Origin: Sepioteuthis lessoniana
Taxonomy: Eukaryota; Mollusca; Cephalopoda; Myopsida; Loliginidae
DNA length: 64,000 bases
Reading direction: 5' to 3'
Assembly: GCA_963585895.1 (NCBI GenBank)
Contig: OY757934.1
Location: forward strand, 49,417,233-49,481,232
Position numbers and translations under genes: made by a program. Positions 1 to 10,400 of this stretch are shown here, in pieces (within the stretch, counting starts at the first letter, position 1; each line of letters starts with the position of its first letter). Below the pieces are notes generated by a model. That model did no database searches, was not told the origin of the DNA, and saw only the letters and a program-made list of their open reading frames with translations.

Positions 1-644
1 AATTGCTACACAAAGAGCTTTTCAAACCCATTTGATGTTACAACGGAATGGTGCTGTTCCGGATAGAAAAACGATGAAGCTATGGGTTTAAAATTACTGA
101 ACGATTGGTTCTTCGATTAAAACACTGTCTTTTGGAAGAATTAAAAGATACTATAAGCCAAAAAGTGTAAGAAATACCACCAAACATTGTATATGTCTAT
201 ATTTATCATATTAGATAAATATGTATTGATCCTTCTTAAATATGTATGAATATACACCTCGAAAACGAAAATACATATATACGGACTCATACGAATATAC
301 TATAGGTATACAAACATTGACACAAATATTCCATTAAAAAAAGAACAGGTTAAAAATTCAAGCCTCAGACCCCCAGAAAGAAACCCTCCATACTCCAAAC
401 CAACAGCTGCTCCCTGTGAAAGATTTATTGAGCATCAATTTATACTTGACTTATATGATGACAAAAAAGGAGGGGGGATTTTGTGAAGCTACTCAGAAGA
501 AATATAACATTCACTTTGAATCACTCTCAAGTTATGACTCTAATGAGGAATTAATAAAGGTTGATTTATTATAAGTTGTTCTCGACGATTAAAAAAAGGA
601 CACAATAAATTGAAACTAAATATAGTTGACAATAGTAATCCCGT
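1..644. other. AT-rich sequence, nothing recognised
   Basis: I see no coding potential, RNA gene or recognisable repeat here. It is AT-rich with short TA-rich stretches around 180-310. Confidence 0.5.
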
Positions 645-776
645 TATGTATTCGGCAGGGCTTAAAAAACACTGACTGTACCGCCTGCAGAGAGGCAAAA
701 ACTCCACCAAAAAGTGTCCACGTTATGACACTAAACAGTATCTGATGGTGAGGTTTTAGTCCCGGCATATGAATTC
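645..776 (+). repeat. Family G head, interrupted by SINE B
   Basis: This is a diverged head of family G: a cggcagggct motif, then CTCCACC..., a 'gacactaaacagtatctgatgg' type segment and 'ggtgaggtttta'. The rest of the copy resumes after the SINE B insertion, at about 1231. Orientation is given head to tail. Confidence 0.55.
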
Positions 777-788
777 GTTAAATATATA

Positions 789-1048
789 AGTAAAGTAAAG
801 TTGGCGACCATAGTCGAGGGTAACCCGAAGGCTCCCTTTTCGATAGCTACTACACCAATGTGTAGGGGAGGGCGCTACTCCTTCCCTGGATTGCTCTACT
901 TTACCCTTCATCCGTACCTTATAATGCTGAGTGTTAAGCAAGGAAGCATCAAGTACCATTTTTTGAGTCTTTGGTATGACTCGACCTGGGATTGAACCCA
1001 GGTCTCCCGGGCCATTGGCGAACACTCTAATCCCTAGGCCAATGTCCG
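789..1048 (-). mobile_element. SINE B, tRNA-headed, with 12 bp TSD
   Basis: On the minus strand this begins with a tRNA-like head (ATTGGCCTAGGGATTAGAG as A box, GGGTTCAATCCCAGG as B box). It ends with the family's CGACCATAGTC... / AACTTTACTTTACTT tail. A perfect 12 bp TSD, GTTAAATATATA, lies at 777-788 and 1049-1060. Length is 260 bp. The open frames here are by-products of the SINE. Confidence 0.85.
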
Positions 1049-1135
1049 GTTAAATATATAAATTTGTTAAATATACAAATTTCATTAAATATATAAATTT
1101 GTTAAATATATCAATTTATTAAATATATAAACTTC
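1049..1135. repeat. Short AT minisatellite beside SINE B
   Basis: Four to five imperfect copies of an 18-20 bp unit of the type aatttgttaaatatata. The same motif precedes the SINE at 771-788, so SINE B inserted into this array. Confidence 0.7.
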
Positions 1136-1230
1136 TTGAGATTATTTTCAACTCTTCGTTAGATTTTTTTAAAAATTCGATTCGGCGTTAAATAACCCAA
1201 AATGGGTTGATACGCCGTAAAACAAAACAA

Positions 1231-1545
1231 CCAACCAACCAACCAATCAGTCCTGGGGATCCAGGGGTTATGGATTACCTTTTTATTGCCGTTCCTCCTG
1301 GGTCCATGGACATGGAGTGATAGTACTAATTAGGTTCCTATCTACGGTTAAATTAGATCTATTTGAAAATTAGTCGTATTCGTTACGATCGTATGCAAAA
1401 AAAAGAAAAAAAAAAAAAAAGAAGCAACTACACAAATAAATGTAAATATTAATGTACAATGAACGCGATTATCACACTTCCAGGCATAAAATAATCCTAG
1501 ACCAGTTGCTATGCTCTTACAATCAATCAATCAATCGCTTTATTG
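1231..1545 (+). repeat. Family G, middle and AATC-tailed end
   Basis: This continues the copy broken by SINE B. It has the ttattgccgttcctcctggg segment and the 'ggttcctatctacggttaaat' equivalent. A poly-A-rich stretch at 1396-1422 precedes a tail with 'ggcataaaataatcctagac' followed by (AATC)n at 1521-1535. The (AATC)n tail variant differs from the (AACC)n tail of other copies. Confidence 0.65.
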
Positions 1546-1907
1546 AAACTACTTGAAATGAAACATTTTCGCATTACGTTTGATGAGGAATTAACTTGGT
1601 CTCGTCAGACCGAAAATAATTAGTGTTACATTTAATAGCAACCCTGCGGAATGGTTGCCTCATGCTGCAGTTCTTCTAATTCCAGTCTTGAAACAGACAT
1701 CAATGCCTACTATAATCAGCTATCATCCCTCCACATTTGCCAACACAAAGTTCTGATAATCGGTAGAAAAATGTGATTGGCAAATGTGAAAATAATAAAT
1801 TGTGTTAACACAACTTGCCAAAGGGAAATGGTTAATATCAAACAAAATTTTCTATCGAGAGCAAGATTGCAAGCGTCAACACTAAATTCCAGAAAAAACA
1901 GATTGGT

Positions 1908-2714
1908 TTGGTTATTTGGTTTTATGGCATATCAACCATTGTTGGTTATTTTATGTCAAAGTCTTTTTATACATATATGTATATATCTAATATACGAAGT
2001 GCATACGATAAGTTTCCAGATTTTTTTCGTATGGGCATTTAAAATTGTCGTACTCTCTTGAAAATTCCTTATGTTATTGCTATATATATTCTGAGATGAC
2101 TGACCAATTTTTATGATTTCAGCTTCAAATGAACAGCTACAGCAGCTATTGGAATACACCCTACTAAATCCTGATTGTCACAGCTGGTGAATTTCAAGAA
2201 CACGTTAGAAGAACGTTTTAAAAATAAAAAAATTGGTCATAAGATGTATTGCAATAACATACTGAATTTTCAAGAGTCTACGAGAATTTTAAATGCCTGT
2301 ACAAAAAAAAAAGCCTGGAAACTTATTGAAGGCACCACGTATATCAAATATATAGGATTTGGTTTGGTTTGGTTTGGTTTATGGCATATCAATCTTTGTA
2401 GGCTATTTAATGACAAATACTCTTTATACATATATATTATATATATAGAATTTGCTTTGGTTTGTTTTTTATGGCATATCAACCATTGTAGGTTATTTAA
2501 TGCCAAATCCTCTTTATACATATCTATTAAATGTATAGGATTTCGTTTGGTCGGGTTTTATGAAATATGGACCATTGTAGGTTATTTAATGTCAAATTCT
2601 CTTTATACATATATAATAAATAGATAGGATTTGCTTTGGTTTGTTTTATGGCATATCAACCATTGCAGGTTATTTAATGCCAAATCCTTTTTATCTATAC
2701 ATATCAAATATATG
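1908..2714 (-). repeat. Tandemly amplified family G tail module, 5 units
   Basis: The 3' module of family G (TATGGCATATCAACCATTG, then GGTTATTTAATGCCAAATCC and a TA-rich spacer) is repeated five times with a period near 89 bp. Units start near 1908, 2356, 2448, 2538 and 2627. Elsewhere the module usually occurs once per copy. Unit 1 is separated from unit 2 by the MITE at 1995-2339. Confidence 0.8.
1995..2339. mobile_element. Mariner-derived MITE with TA duplication
   Basis: A 345 bp element flanked by TA at 1993-1994 and 2340-2341. Its ends (CGAAGTGCATACGATAAGTT left, the reverse complement of AACTTATTGAAGGCACCACG right) match the mariner at 3438-4330. The arms stay complementary for about 120 bp, through ctcttgaaaattc, the tatgttattgc block and the gaccaattttt block, so it is a long fold-back. 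No transposase is left. Confidence 0.85.
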
Positions 2715-2825
2715 AGCTCTAAACACATTTTGCAGATAACATTTTAAACGAGCCTGAGCTCTTTTTTTTCACACAGTTAAATGTTTTCACTTTCTTAACT
2801 ACCATTGAATTTTACATTTGGCTTT
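2715..2825 (-). repeat. Family G body fragment
   Basis: This continues the tail array with 'acattttgcagataa', 'cgagcctgagctc' and 'cacacagttaaatg', which are body motifs of family G. The copy fades after about 2825, and 2826-3145 holds nothing I recognise. Confidence 0.6.
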
Positions 2826-3149
2826 AAGTTATATCTGTATGCCTACGGCCACTGCTTCAGTATAGGTTGTCACAAAGTTTTCATATTTGGAGTATGCCAT
2901 TTAGATGTCTCTTGAAGAGTTCAAATTTATTTCTTAGAGTTATTGCATTTTATTGAGTAAGCAGCGCTTTGCTTCTGAGGATTAGACTGCATGGAGCAGG
3001 TTGTACGTGTGAGTGCATCCTTTAACGATAAACAACACCGAAACATTGTCATAGCATAAACAGAGAAAAAAGTTGATAAACTGGTTTAGTTAGAAGATGT
3101 CAGTCTACCCCCAAAATAAATCCTAAAGAGTACAAACATGTGGTTTAGC

Positions 3150-3305
3150 AACAAATACGAGGACAATTCAAGGAACAAGGAGAATCTATCTATCTATCTA
3201 TGTGAGTCATTCAATGATAGGTATCTCTCTCTCACTCTATTTTTCTCTCTCTTTCTCTCTCTATTTATTTATCTACCTATGAGGATCATTCAATAAATAA
3301 GGAGA

Positions 3306-3351
<46 letters not shown>

Positions 3352-3383
3352 GTGGGTCATTCAATAATGGAGATCTCTCTCTC

Positions 3384-3437
<54 letters not shown>
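3150..3437. repeat. Microsatellite/mariner-end composite, left half
   Basis: Alternating blocks of (TATC)n (3187-3200, 3310-3351), CT-rich tracts and (TA)n (about 3380-3437) are joined by copies of a mariner end. These read GATCATTCAATAAATAAGG or GTCATTCAATAATGG. The same end sequence borders the mariner remnants at 4.6, 13.9 and 43.9 kb. Confidence 0.75.
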
Positions 3438-3438
<1 letters not shown>

Positions 3439-4329
3439 GAGGTGCATACGATAAGTTTCCAGACTTTTTTCGTATGGGCACTTTTATTGATAGTACACAC
3501 ATGAAACTCTAGCCCCCTTCGAAGTAATCTCCTCCGGCTGCAATGCACTTGTTGTACTGTTCCAAAAACTTCTGGAAGTCCTCTTGTGTGAGCGTGTCAA
3601 TGACCCTCGTCACAGCCTCTTTCATCTCCTCAATTATCTCATAACGACAGCCTCTGAGCTTAGGGAATAACCAAAAGTCACAGGGAGCAAGGTTTGGACT
3701 CTAGGGATGGTGAGGAACTGTCTTGATGCCCATGTTGGTCAAATAGTCTGTGACAAGGATGAAGTTGTGGACTGGTGTAATGTTCTAGTGGAAATGCCAC
3801 TGAGCCGATTTGAAGAGTACTGGCCTCTTCCGACGGAATCCCTTCCTGAACTCGCTTAAAACCTCAACATAGTAACCCTAACCCTAACCATAACCCTTTG
3901 GCCAATCAACTATGGTGTATTGACTTCCTTACTCCTCCCACACCACTCATCATCCCTCACAGATTCCCTGACTTTCTTGAATCTCTTATGCCACTTAAAA
4001 ACTCATGCTCGATTCATGCAAGATGCTCCAAAAGCAGTCTGAAGCACTCCATACGTTTCTGTGGCATTTTTTCGAAATTTAAAACAGAATTTTATTGCAT
4101 ATAGTTCCTCCAAAATGTCAGATTGCATTTTTGAAATTCACCAGCAGTGATGATCAGGCTTTAGTAGGGTCTATTCCCATTGCTACTGTAGCTGTTCATT
4201 TGAACCTGAAATCATAAAAATGGGTCAGTCATCTCATTTGATGTACAGCAATAACAGTGAATTTTCAAGAGTCTACGACAATTTTAAATGCCCATATGAA
4301 AAAGTCTGGAAACTTATCGTATGCCCCTC

Positions 4330-4330
<1 letters not shown>
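3438..4330 (-). mobile_element. Mariner element (lineage 1), internally deleted
   Basis: An 893 bp element with inverted ends (CGAGGTGCATACGATAAGTT left, AACTTATCGTATGCCCCTCG right). It is flanked by TA at 3436-3437 and 4331-4332, inside a (TA)n microsatellite. At about 290 codons of total length it is too short for a full mariner (about 1.3 kb). The transposase C-terminus survives at 3509-3718. The right part (4131-4235) matches the MITE at 2086-2210 in reverse. A telomere-like TAACCC run lies at 3871-3895. Confidence 0.85.
3509..3718 (-). pseudogene. Mariner transposase C-terminal fragment
   Basis: The minus-strand reading gives about 68 residues of a mariner DDE transposase, including LAPCDFWLFPKLRG, then IIEEMKEAVTRVIDTLTQED and a C-terminal YNKCIAAGGDYFEGG. 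Mariner families carry a conserved HHPYSPDLAP motif holding a catalytic Asp. Here Tyr is a stop and the Asp reads Asn, so the fragment is dead. Confidence 0.85.
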
Positions 4331-4371
<41 letters not shown>

Positions 4372-4552
4372 ACAAGGATCAATTAATAAATAAGGAGAAT
4401 CTATCTATCTATCTATCTATCTGTGTGTGTGTGTGTGTGTGTGCGTGTGTGTGTGTGTGTGTGAGTCATTCAATAATAGGAATCTCTGTCTCTGTCTCCT
4501 TATATATATATATATATATATATCTACAAGGATCATTCAATAAATAAGGAGA

Positions 4553-4594
<42 letters not shown>

Positions 4595-4622
4595 TCGAGT
4601 CATTCAATGAATACGGGGAATT
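4331..4622. repeat. Microsatellite/mariner-end composite, right half
   Basis: This resumes the composite after the mariner insertion: (TA)n to 4369, a mariner-end motif at 4370-4392, (TATC)n, (TG)n at 4422-4462, GTCATTCAATAATAGG, CT-rich sequence, (TA)n at 4500-4523, another mariner end, and (TATC)n at 4553-4593. Confidence 0.75.
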
Positions 4623-4950
4623 TTTTCTAAAAAAAGCAAAATTAATTATTTTTTAGAATATTTTTCCCATAAGATTAAAGTCTTCATTGTTTAGAATTGG
4701 TTTATTGCAAAAATCATTTTAATCTTGGAAAAAATATTTTTTTGAAAATGCCGGCAAATCAACCGAATGATTCAGTCTTGAACAGAGGTCTGTTATTAAA
4801 TTTTTGGTGGCTGAGAAGTGCAAACCAAGTGAAAATTAAAGAAGAAAGTGTGACGTGTATGGAGAAGCATGTCTTAGTCAAAAAAGTTTGCAAAAGAGCT
4901 AAACATGTCTTTGTCCCAATGAGCCTGAGTTGAAAAGTATCCTGGGTATG
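4600..4950 (+). pseudogene. Mariner (lineage 2) N-terminal remnant
   Basis: It starts at a mariner end (TCATTCAATGAATACGGGGA). A broken frame at about 4784-4915 gives RSVIKFLVAEKCKPSE, a stop, and CDVYGEACLSQKS. This resembles the N-terminal DNA-binding part of mariner transposases. The open frame 4697-4933 is in a different phase. The catalytic domain is missing. Related copies lie at 13.4 and 43.9 kb. Confidence 0.7.
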
Positions 4951-5425
4951 GCATTAAAATACATCTGGCGGTAAGTATTCTCAGGTCCACTCTAATCCGA
5001 AATAAAGCTTTATAAATACCTCCTACTATCCTGGGTAGGACATTAAAATACATCCCTGGTAAGGTTCCAGAATTCTCAGGTCCATTTTAATCCGGGATGG
5101 TTAAACCTGTATAAAACCAAATAAAGATTATTTGATTAATTCCACGAAACTGATCGTCTATTAGTTCTGATGACCTGAAGTCGATACGTGTAATTTAATA
5201 TCTAATTGAATTGGCTTTTTATTTAAATGGACAGTAATAATTATGACATCAATTCTGTATATTTTTTGTGAAGTCAATTATCTTTTATGGCAATTCCTGT
5301 CAATGAGGAAGATACAGTGGTGGCCTTAATACTACTGTTTGAACGTGGATATATTTTATAACCTATAAGATAGTTGGTGCCCCATACAATGAAATGAAAT
5401 TGAATCTCTTAGGGTAATAGTTTAG
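4951..5425. other. No gene; short duplicated motif
   Basis: I see no coding signal. A phrase of the type 'cctgggtatggcattaaaatacatc' at 4940-4965 recurs slightly altered at 5029-5054. Confidence 0.45.
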
Positions 5426-5427
5426 TT

Positions 5428-5850
5428 TGGTTTCATGGCATATCAACCATTGTAAGTCATTTAATGCCAATCCTTTTTACGTACATATTGAATATATGAT
5501 TTCTAAAAACATTTTGTGGATAATATTTTTAAACGAGCCTAAGCTCATTTTTTTTCACACAGTTAAATGGTTTCACGTTTTTCTATCTAATACAAATAAT
5601 TCAATTTACTATAAATCATTTTTTGAACACAAATGTTTTCAAGTATTGCTATTTAACACAAAAAATTCAATTAAACATCAGTCATTTGTTTATACACAGT
5701 TAAATGATTAAACAGTTCTATTTCAAACAATTCAATTTAGCATTAGTCATTTGTTTGCGCTCAGTTTAAATGTCAAACAGCTCTATTTGACCCATAGATA
5801 GGACCCTTTCAGGTGCTACCACTCCGGGCCAGAATGGGTCTAAGGATAAT
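5428..5850 (-). repeat. Family G copy, head-truncated
   Basis: In plus orientation this reads tail to head: TATGGCATATCAACCATTG, 'aaacgagcctaagctc', three body subrepeats of about 68 bp built on 'cacagttaaatg' and 'attcaatttagcatt', then 'gacccatagataggaccc' and the 'ccactccgggccagaatggg' segment. The head proper is absent. Confidence 0.75.
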
Positions 5851-5986
5851 GGATTTATTTGGCAGTGCGCATATTCTCGGAAGCTAGCATACAATACATT
5901 TTACTGGGTAACATTGTTTCAACCTTGATGATGATGATGATGATGATTATGGAATTGTCTTTCCGCTTTCCTTCGGTCAAATCTTA

Positions 5987-6156
5987 TGTTATATAGTCGT
6001 GATGAATAAGAAACCAAATCACTTGGTCATCTGTATATATCATTTCACAACTCTCACCATTTCCACACAATCCTGTGATTGCTTCTGCTTATTTTCACAG
6101 GTGCGTCCTGTGCAGAGAAATCTGATTGATTACTCGGTCAAGGGTCATATGCAACG
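5987..6156. mobile_element. Short solo LTR, internally deleted
   Basis: A 170 bp segment starts TGTTATATAGTCG and ends GGTCATATGCAACG, flanked by CTTA at 5983-5986 and 6157-6160. It resembles the ends of the 612 bp solo LTR at 16.8 kb (TGTTGTATAGTC and TCAATATACAACA). The 'ctcggtcaagggtca' block also occurs at 51.3 kb. Confidence 0.6.
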
Positions 6157-6344
6157 CTTAACCTATTGATCTGCATATTTAGATATTTACCGTAAATCAC
6201 AACGTATAAGTCGACTTTTTCATCATTAAATAATCTGTTCAAAGCTAGAGGTCGACTTATATAGCAAGAAAGAAACAGAACATTATCAATCAAATTTTTT
6301 AAAGATTTCATAAAATTGATGATTCGATTTCGGCTTCTTTATTA

Positions 6345-6560
6345 AATGTTGTTGGGTTATTTTATGCCAAAGTGATCCTTGTAGAATGACAGTTCTTGCA
6401 CTATATCTAAACTCATAGCTGTGAGATTTGGGAGTTCATACCTTTCCCAAAATTATTAGTTCGAAAGTGAACGCAATAGCACGAATTAAGTTCGAACTCT
6501 CTTACCCCGATCTCGCAGTCCAACACATTAAACACTACACCATAAGAACTGCTCCTAAAA
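6345..6560 (-). mobile_element. Diverged SINE A
   Basis: In plus orientation it shows the shared tail (GGTTATTTTATGCCAAAG), 'cctttcccaaaattattag', 'gaaagtgaacgcaatagc' and 'gttcgaactc'. It ends in a decayed tRNA-like head (acactacaccat). The open frame 6428-6610 is part of it. Confidence 0.65.
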
Positions 6561-6571
6561 TTGATGTAGCC

Positions 6572-7105
6572 CACTTAGCTTGCACAGCAGAATATACTGC
6601 TAAGGGGTAAGACTCCCCCAACGAATGTCCTGATATGACATTAAACAATCTTATGGTGAGGCTCCAATAATGCTGGATCTTTGTGTAATGCGGAGTACCC
6701 CTTCATTGCCATTACTCAACCTCACTCTGTGCAAACAAATGATTAATATTGACCAGAATTATTTGTGTTAGATAGCAATAATTGCAACCATTTAACTGTG
6801 TAGAAAGAATATCAATACCAGTGTGCAAACCAATTAGTTCTAACTCATTTAAAAATGAAATTACTCACAAACTAATATTGACATATCATTTTATGGCTGG
6901 TGTTAAATTGTTACTATAACATAACAATACTTGAAGCCATTTAATGGTGTGAAAAAATGAGCTCAGGCTCGTTTTAAAATGTTATCAAAAATGTGTTTAC
7001 AAATCATATATATATAAATATATATAAATAGTATTTGGCATTAGATAACCGACAATGGTTGATATGCCATAAAAAAACAAACCAACCAACCAACCTAATA
7101 TTGAT
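6572..7105 (+). repeat. Family G, near full length
   Basis: It runs head (cagcagaatatactgc, GGGGTAAGACTCCCCC) to body (aaccatttaactgtgtag, caaacaaatgattaat) to tail (TTTGGCATTAGATAACC, then TTGATATGCCATAAAAAAAC and (AACC)n). Its body contains fewer subrepeats than other copies. Confidence 0.75.
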
Positions 7106-7119
7106 GGTTCTGTTTGAAT

Positions 7120-7122
7120 GAC

Positions 7123-7190
<68 letters not shown>
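7120..7190. repeat. (AC)n-(AT)n microsatellite
   Basis: About 22 AC repeats are followed by about 10 AT repeats. The run creates the artefactual Cys-Val frame on the minus strand. Confidence 0.95.
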
Positions 7191-7555
7191 TGAAACAATT
7201 TTTAAATACACTTTTCAGCACTGGTACATCCGGGGAGATGCAAATTCACTATACTAAGAATGACTTGCAATATTAGCTTGCTAAACATTACTCTATAGAG
7301 GGCACTCTCATGTTTTTCGTTGAAATGTTAAAATCATTGTTGGTGTGAATAAGAGTTGTGGGTGGAGGCCATTTTGTACTTGAATACCAACAGGTCTGAA
7401 TGTTCTTTTTCCATTATTTGTTTGGCTCTTGATGTCACTGCTGATACATGATCAGTTGAAAAAGTGTGATTGCATTTAATACCCATGGCTAAATTGAACA
7501 AGGTGTGGCTAATCCGTCGTGAATTACACTCTCTATTCTGTCTCTCTTTTTTGGC
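7191..7555. other. No recognisable gene
   Basis: Two overlapping open frames on opposite strands (7334-7609 and 7470-7739) run into the next family G copy. I recognise no domain in either. Confidence 0.4.
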
Positions 7556-8260
7556 CCAGCTGACTGGGGCTGTAGAATACGTCAACAGCATTTCTGTAGA
7601 TCTCCCCAAGCAATCGGAGGTCCTGGGTATTACACTAAACCATCTGATGGTGAGGATTCAGTTCGATCGTTTAGGAGAATGTAGAGAACTCCTTTATTGT
7701 CATTCCTCCGAGATCCACTCGGACTTGAATTGGTATTAGCTGTTAGGGTCCCATCTATGGGTCAAATAGAACTGTTTAACTGTGTGATAACAAATGACTG
7801 ATGTTAAATTGAATTATAGGTATTACATATCAATACATGAAACAATTTAATTATGCGCAAATGAATGAATAGAGTTAAATAGAAATATTTACTCCTATGG
7901 ACCCCCGCATATGGCCAAGCAAAAGCAGGACGACTAGCTCGAAAATACATACGGCAGCTATGTGAGGATACGGGATGTAGCCATGAAGACCTGCCAGGGG
8001 CGATGAATGATAGGGAGAAGTGGCGAGAGAGGGTCAGAGATATCCGTGCAAGCGGCACGACATGATGATGATGATGATGATGATCAATGCTAAAAACTAT
8101 TTAACTGTGTGTAGAAAATAGCAATACTTGAAACCAATTAATTATACGCAAATGAATGAATAGCGCTAAATAAGATTATTAGCGTTAATTATTAATGTTA
8201 ATTGTGTGCAAAGAAATTAACTCCTATTCATTTAAAGATAAGATTACATACGAATTATTT
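7556..8260 (+). repeat. Family G copy split by a LINE F 3' end
   Basis: The head at 7556 (CAGCTGACTGGGGCTGTAGAA) is followed by the body to about 7890. The body resumes after the LINE at about 8090 with 'tatttaactgtgtgtag' and 'gcaatacttgaaacc'. The LINE therefore inserted later than this G copy. Confidence 0.75.
7898..8065 (+). pseudogene. LINE F ORF2 C-terminal 55 codons
   Basis: An intact reading frame gives the carboxyl end of a non-LTR retrotransposon ORF2 protein, from WTPAYGQAKAGRLARKYIRQ through LCEDTGCSHEDLPGAMNDRE to KWRERVRDIRASGTT and a stop. A (ATG)n tail follows. It is a typical 5'-truncated insertion with no promoter or start. Confidence 0.85.
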
Positions 8261-8929
8261 ACTTACAAATCTTGGTTTTTGAAAACTTAATTTTGACGAC
8301 CTTGAATAAGCGAAATGAATTTATTATGGAAATACTATTTATAAATACTATTTCTAAATACTATTTCTTGACAATATTTCTAAATTTCTTGTTTTTTAAA
8401 CAAAAAATATATTTTTCTCTGCTGGTATATTTTGCATTATATAGCCGTGCATTGAGCGCTCATTCGTACTTGATATATATACATATATTTTTTTTTCATC
8501 ATACAACGTGTGAAGGCACGTGCGATACCCTAGCCTCATCAGCCGCCATCCAGGGTGATAACACAGTTTCGGTAGCTCAAGGCGGTACTGCCAATCCTGG
8601 CGCTACTGAGCAGCTTTTGCCACCGGATAGGGTATTTAAAAGAAATATATATCTATATATACACAAGATCAACTAAAATCGGACATTACATTAGACGTTC
8701 GTTCATCTTCATTTTGGTGCAGTTTGTGATTTAAAAAAGCGTTTACTTACGGCCGTTAGATATCATAGCAACCGTTTCTTGATTTTGCGTAATTACACGA
8801 GAATGGTGGTTACACGTGTATAACATTCGTGTTGAAATCCTTTCTATATCCGTTATCTATTCGATTCGTTTTCTTTCATTTATGCGTTACTGCCCAAAAG
8901 CACTCGAGACAAACGTTATATATAATTCC
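8261..8929. other. Unresolved; GC-richer island at 8506-8640
   Basis: Most is AT-rich. At 8506-8640 a more GC-rich segment lies inside the open frame 8272-8676 and reads TTCEGTCDTLASSAAIQ... I do not recognise the protein. The first bases (acaacgtgtga) also begin the zinc-finger segment on the opposite strand at 9245, and both follow TA-rich DNA. Confidence 0.4.
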
Positions 8930-9246
8930 GCTAAAAGATTTTTTTTGTTGATCAATGGGCCCTCAAGATGGGTGGTGAGTAAAAAGAAAGCTCCTGGTCT
9001 AAGTTAGTCCAGGTAACTATCTGATTACCCTTGGGCCACTAAATTCTTGGCTTGCAAAAAATGTCTCCAGGACGCTGATGGTCAGCAATGGGCTCGTGAA
9101 TACTGTGGGAGTAAACCTGACTCATAGGCCCATCAATCGACTTACATTCTCCGGCAGGAGAATTACGTTCTTCGCACCAGCGCGCCTTGTGGATTCGTGT
9201 TCCTCGCAAGCTGTTGAATTTTCTGCCGCAATCACACGTTGTAGTA
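8930..9246 (-). pseudogene. Non-LTR retrotransposon N-terminal zinc-finger fragment
   Basis: On the minus strand from 9245 the frame reads TTCDCGRKFNSLRGTRIHK, then ARWCEE: a Cys-x-Cys-x12-His-x4-Cys finger. This layout is typical of the N-terminal region of some invertebrate non-LTR retrotransposon proteins. The reading is open for a further 80 or so residues (IHEPIADHQRPGDIFC) before breaks. No start or RT domain is linked to it here. Confidence 0.65.
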
Positions 9247-9247
9247 C

Positions 9248-9250
9248 TTG

Positions 9251-9312
<62 letters not shown>
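9248..9312. repeat. (TA)n microsatellite
   Basis: About 30 TA repeats, slightly interrupted at the start. Confidence 0.95.
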
Positions 9313-9314
<2 letters not shown>

Positions 9315-9893
9315 ATATAATTCTCTTTGTCTGCTTGTTACCCATAGAATCCTTGACTAATATGCCCATCTTAATGAAATTTGGTTTACGAACTTTATAT
9401 AAAGAAGTATTTTGATAGTATTTGTTGGTACTCTAATTATTTATGCGCAAAAATGACAAGAAAGGTCTAATTTTTCTAGAAAACAAATAAATTGACATCT
9501 GCATGAGTATCTTCTTGGAGGGCACCAGAAGTTCTAGCATGAAAATCAATAAAAAAAAGAACCATTATACCAACCTTCTACAAACATTCTCTCTGGTTAA
9601 TGACTAAATCGTGAAGAAAATTGGTATATAAACTCCCTTAATCTCAAGGAGTGTGCTAAGGACATCTGAAGGATTTGGAAACTTCCTTTGAACTCATAGA
9701 ATATTTTAACTTAAAAGTAAGTACGAAGATTTAATTCATCCAAAATTAAAATCAATTTTCCATCTGTAAAAGACCCCCACGCCTCGTAAGAAGTCACTGG
9801 AAATTTTTTAGAAGAAAATAAAACTGTAATCATTTGTACGGTAATCAAACGGACAGAATTCCTGTTTATCAAAATGTGCTTTTTATATTATTC

Positions 9894-9926
<33 letters not shown>

Positions 9927-10005
9927 CGTATTCATTTATGCATGTATGTAGCAAGGTATTTCAGTTTTTCTTGCATATCTATCTATCTATTGCATATATA
10001 AGAGC
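9313..10005. other. No gene; (TATC)n at 9894-9926
   Basis: AT-rich sequence without recognised content apart from one tetranucleotide microsatellite. Confidence 0.5.
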
Positions 10006-10400
10006 ATGATTGATTGATCTTAACTGCAAGTCAACCTGCCTAGGCTTATTTCATACCAAGGGTTTAGGGAATTTCGTTCGTTCTACATTTATATTCCCCA
10101 TACAAATACTTCAAACACATTTGCATGGTTTAAAGTATTCCTCGCTAATAGTAATAATTTTACGGTAATTAATTCTATTTTATAATAATCATTTTTTTAC
10201 ACAGTTATATGGTTTTAAGTAACTAATTATACCGCTTGTTAAACAATAATAGCATCAAGTAACTGTTCTTAATATAAATAATTTGCCGTTATATTGCATG
10301 ATGTATTTCTATCGAATACGAACAATTTTTAAACATCTATTTCAACCATTTATAAACTTTATATAAACCACTCCAAACACGTCGTATTTCGGACCGACAC
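10006..10400 (-). repeat. Family G, AATC-tail variant
   Basis: It starts with (GATT)n and 'gtcaacctgcctaggc', the reverse of the AATC-tail module, then body motifs 'cagttatatggttttaagta' and 'tttctatcgaatacgaac'. The head is not identifiable. Confidence 0.5.

Noticed and set aside
3871-3895. Internal telomere repeat
   Set aside because: Only about three to four TAACCC-like units; too short to claim.
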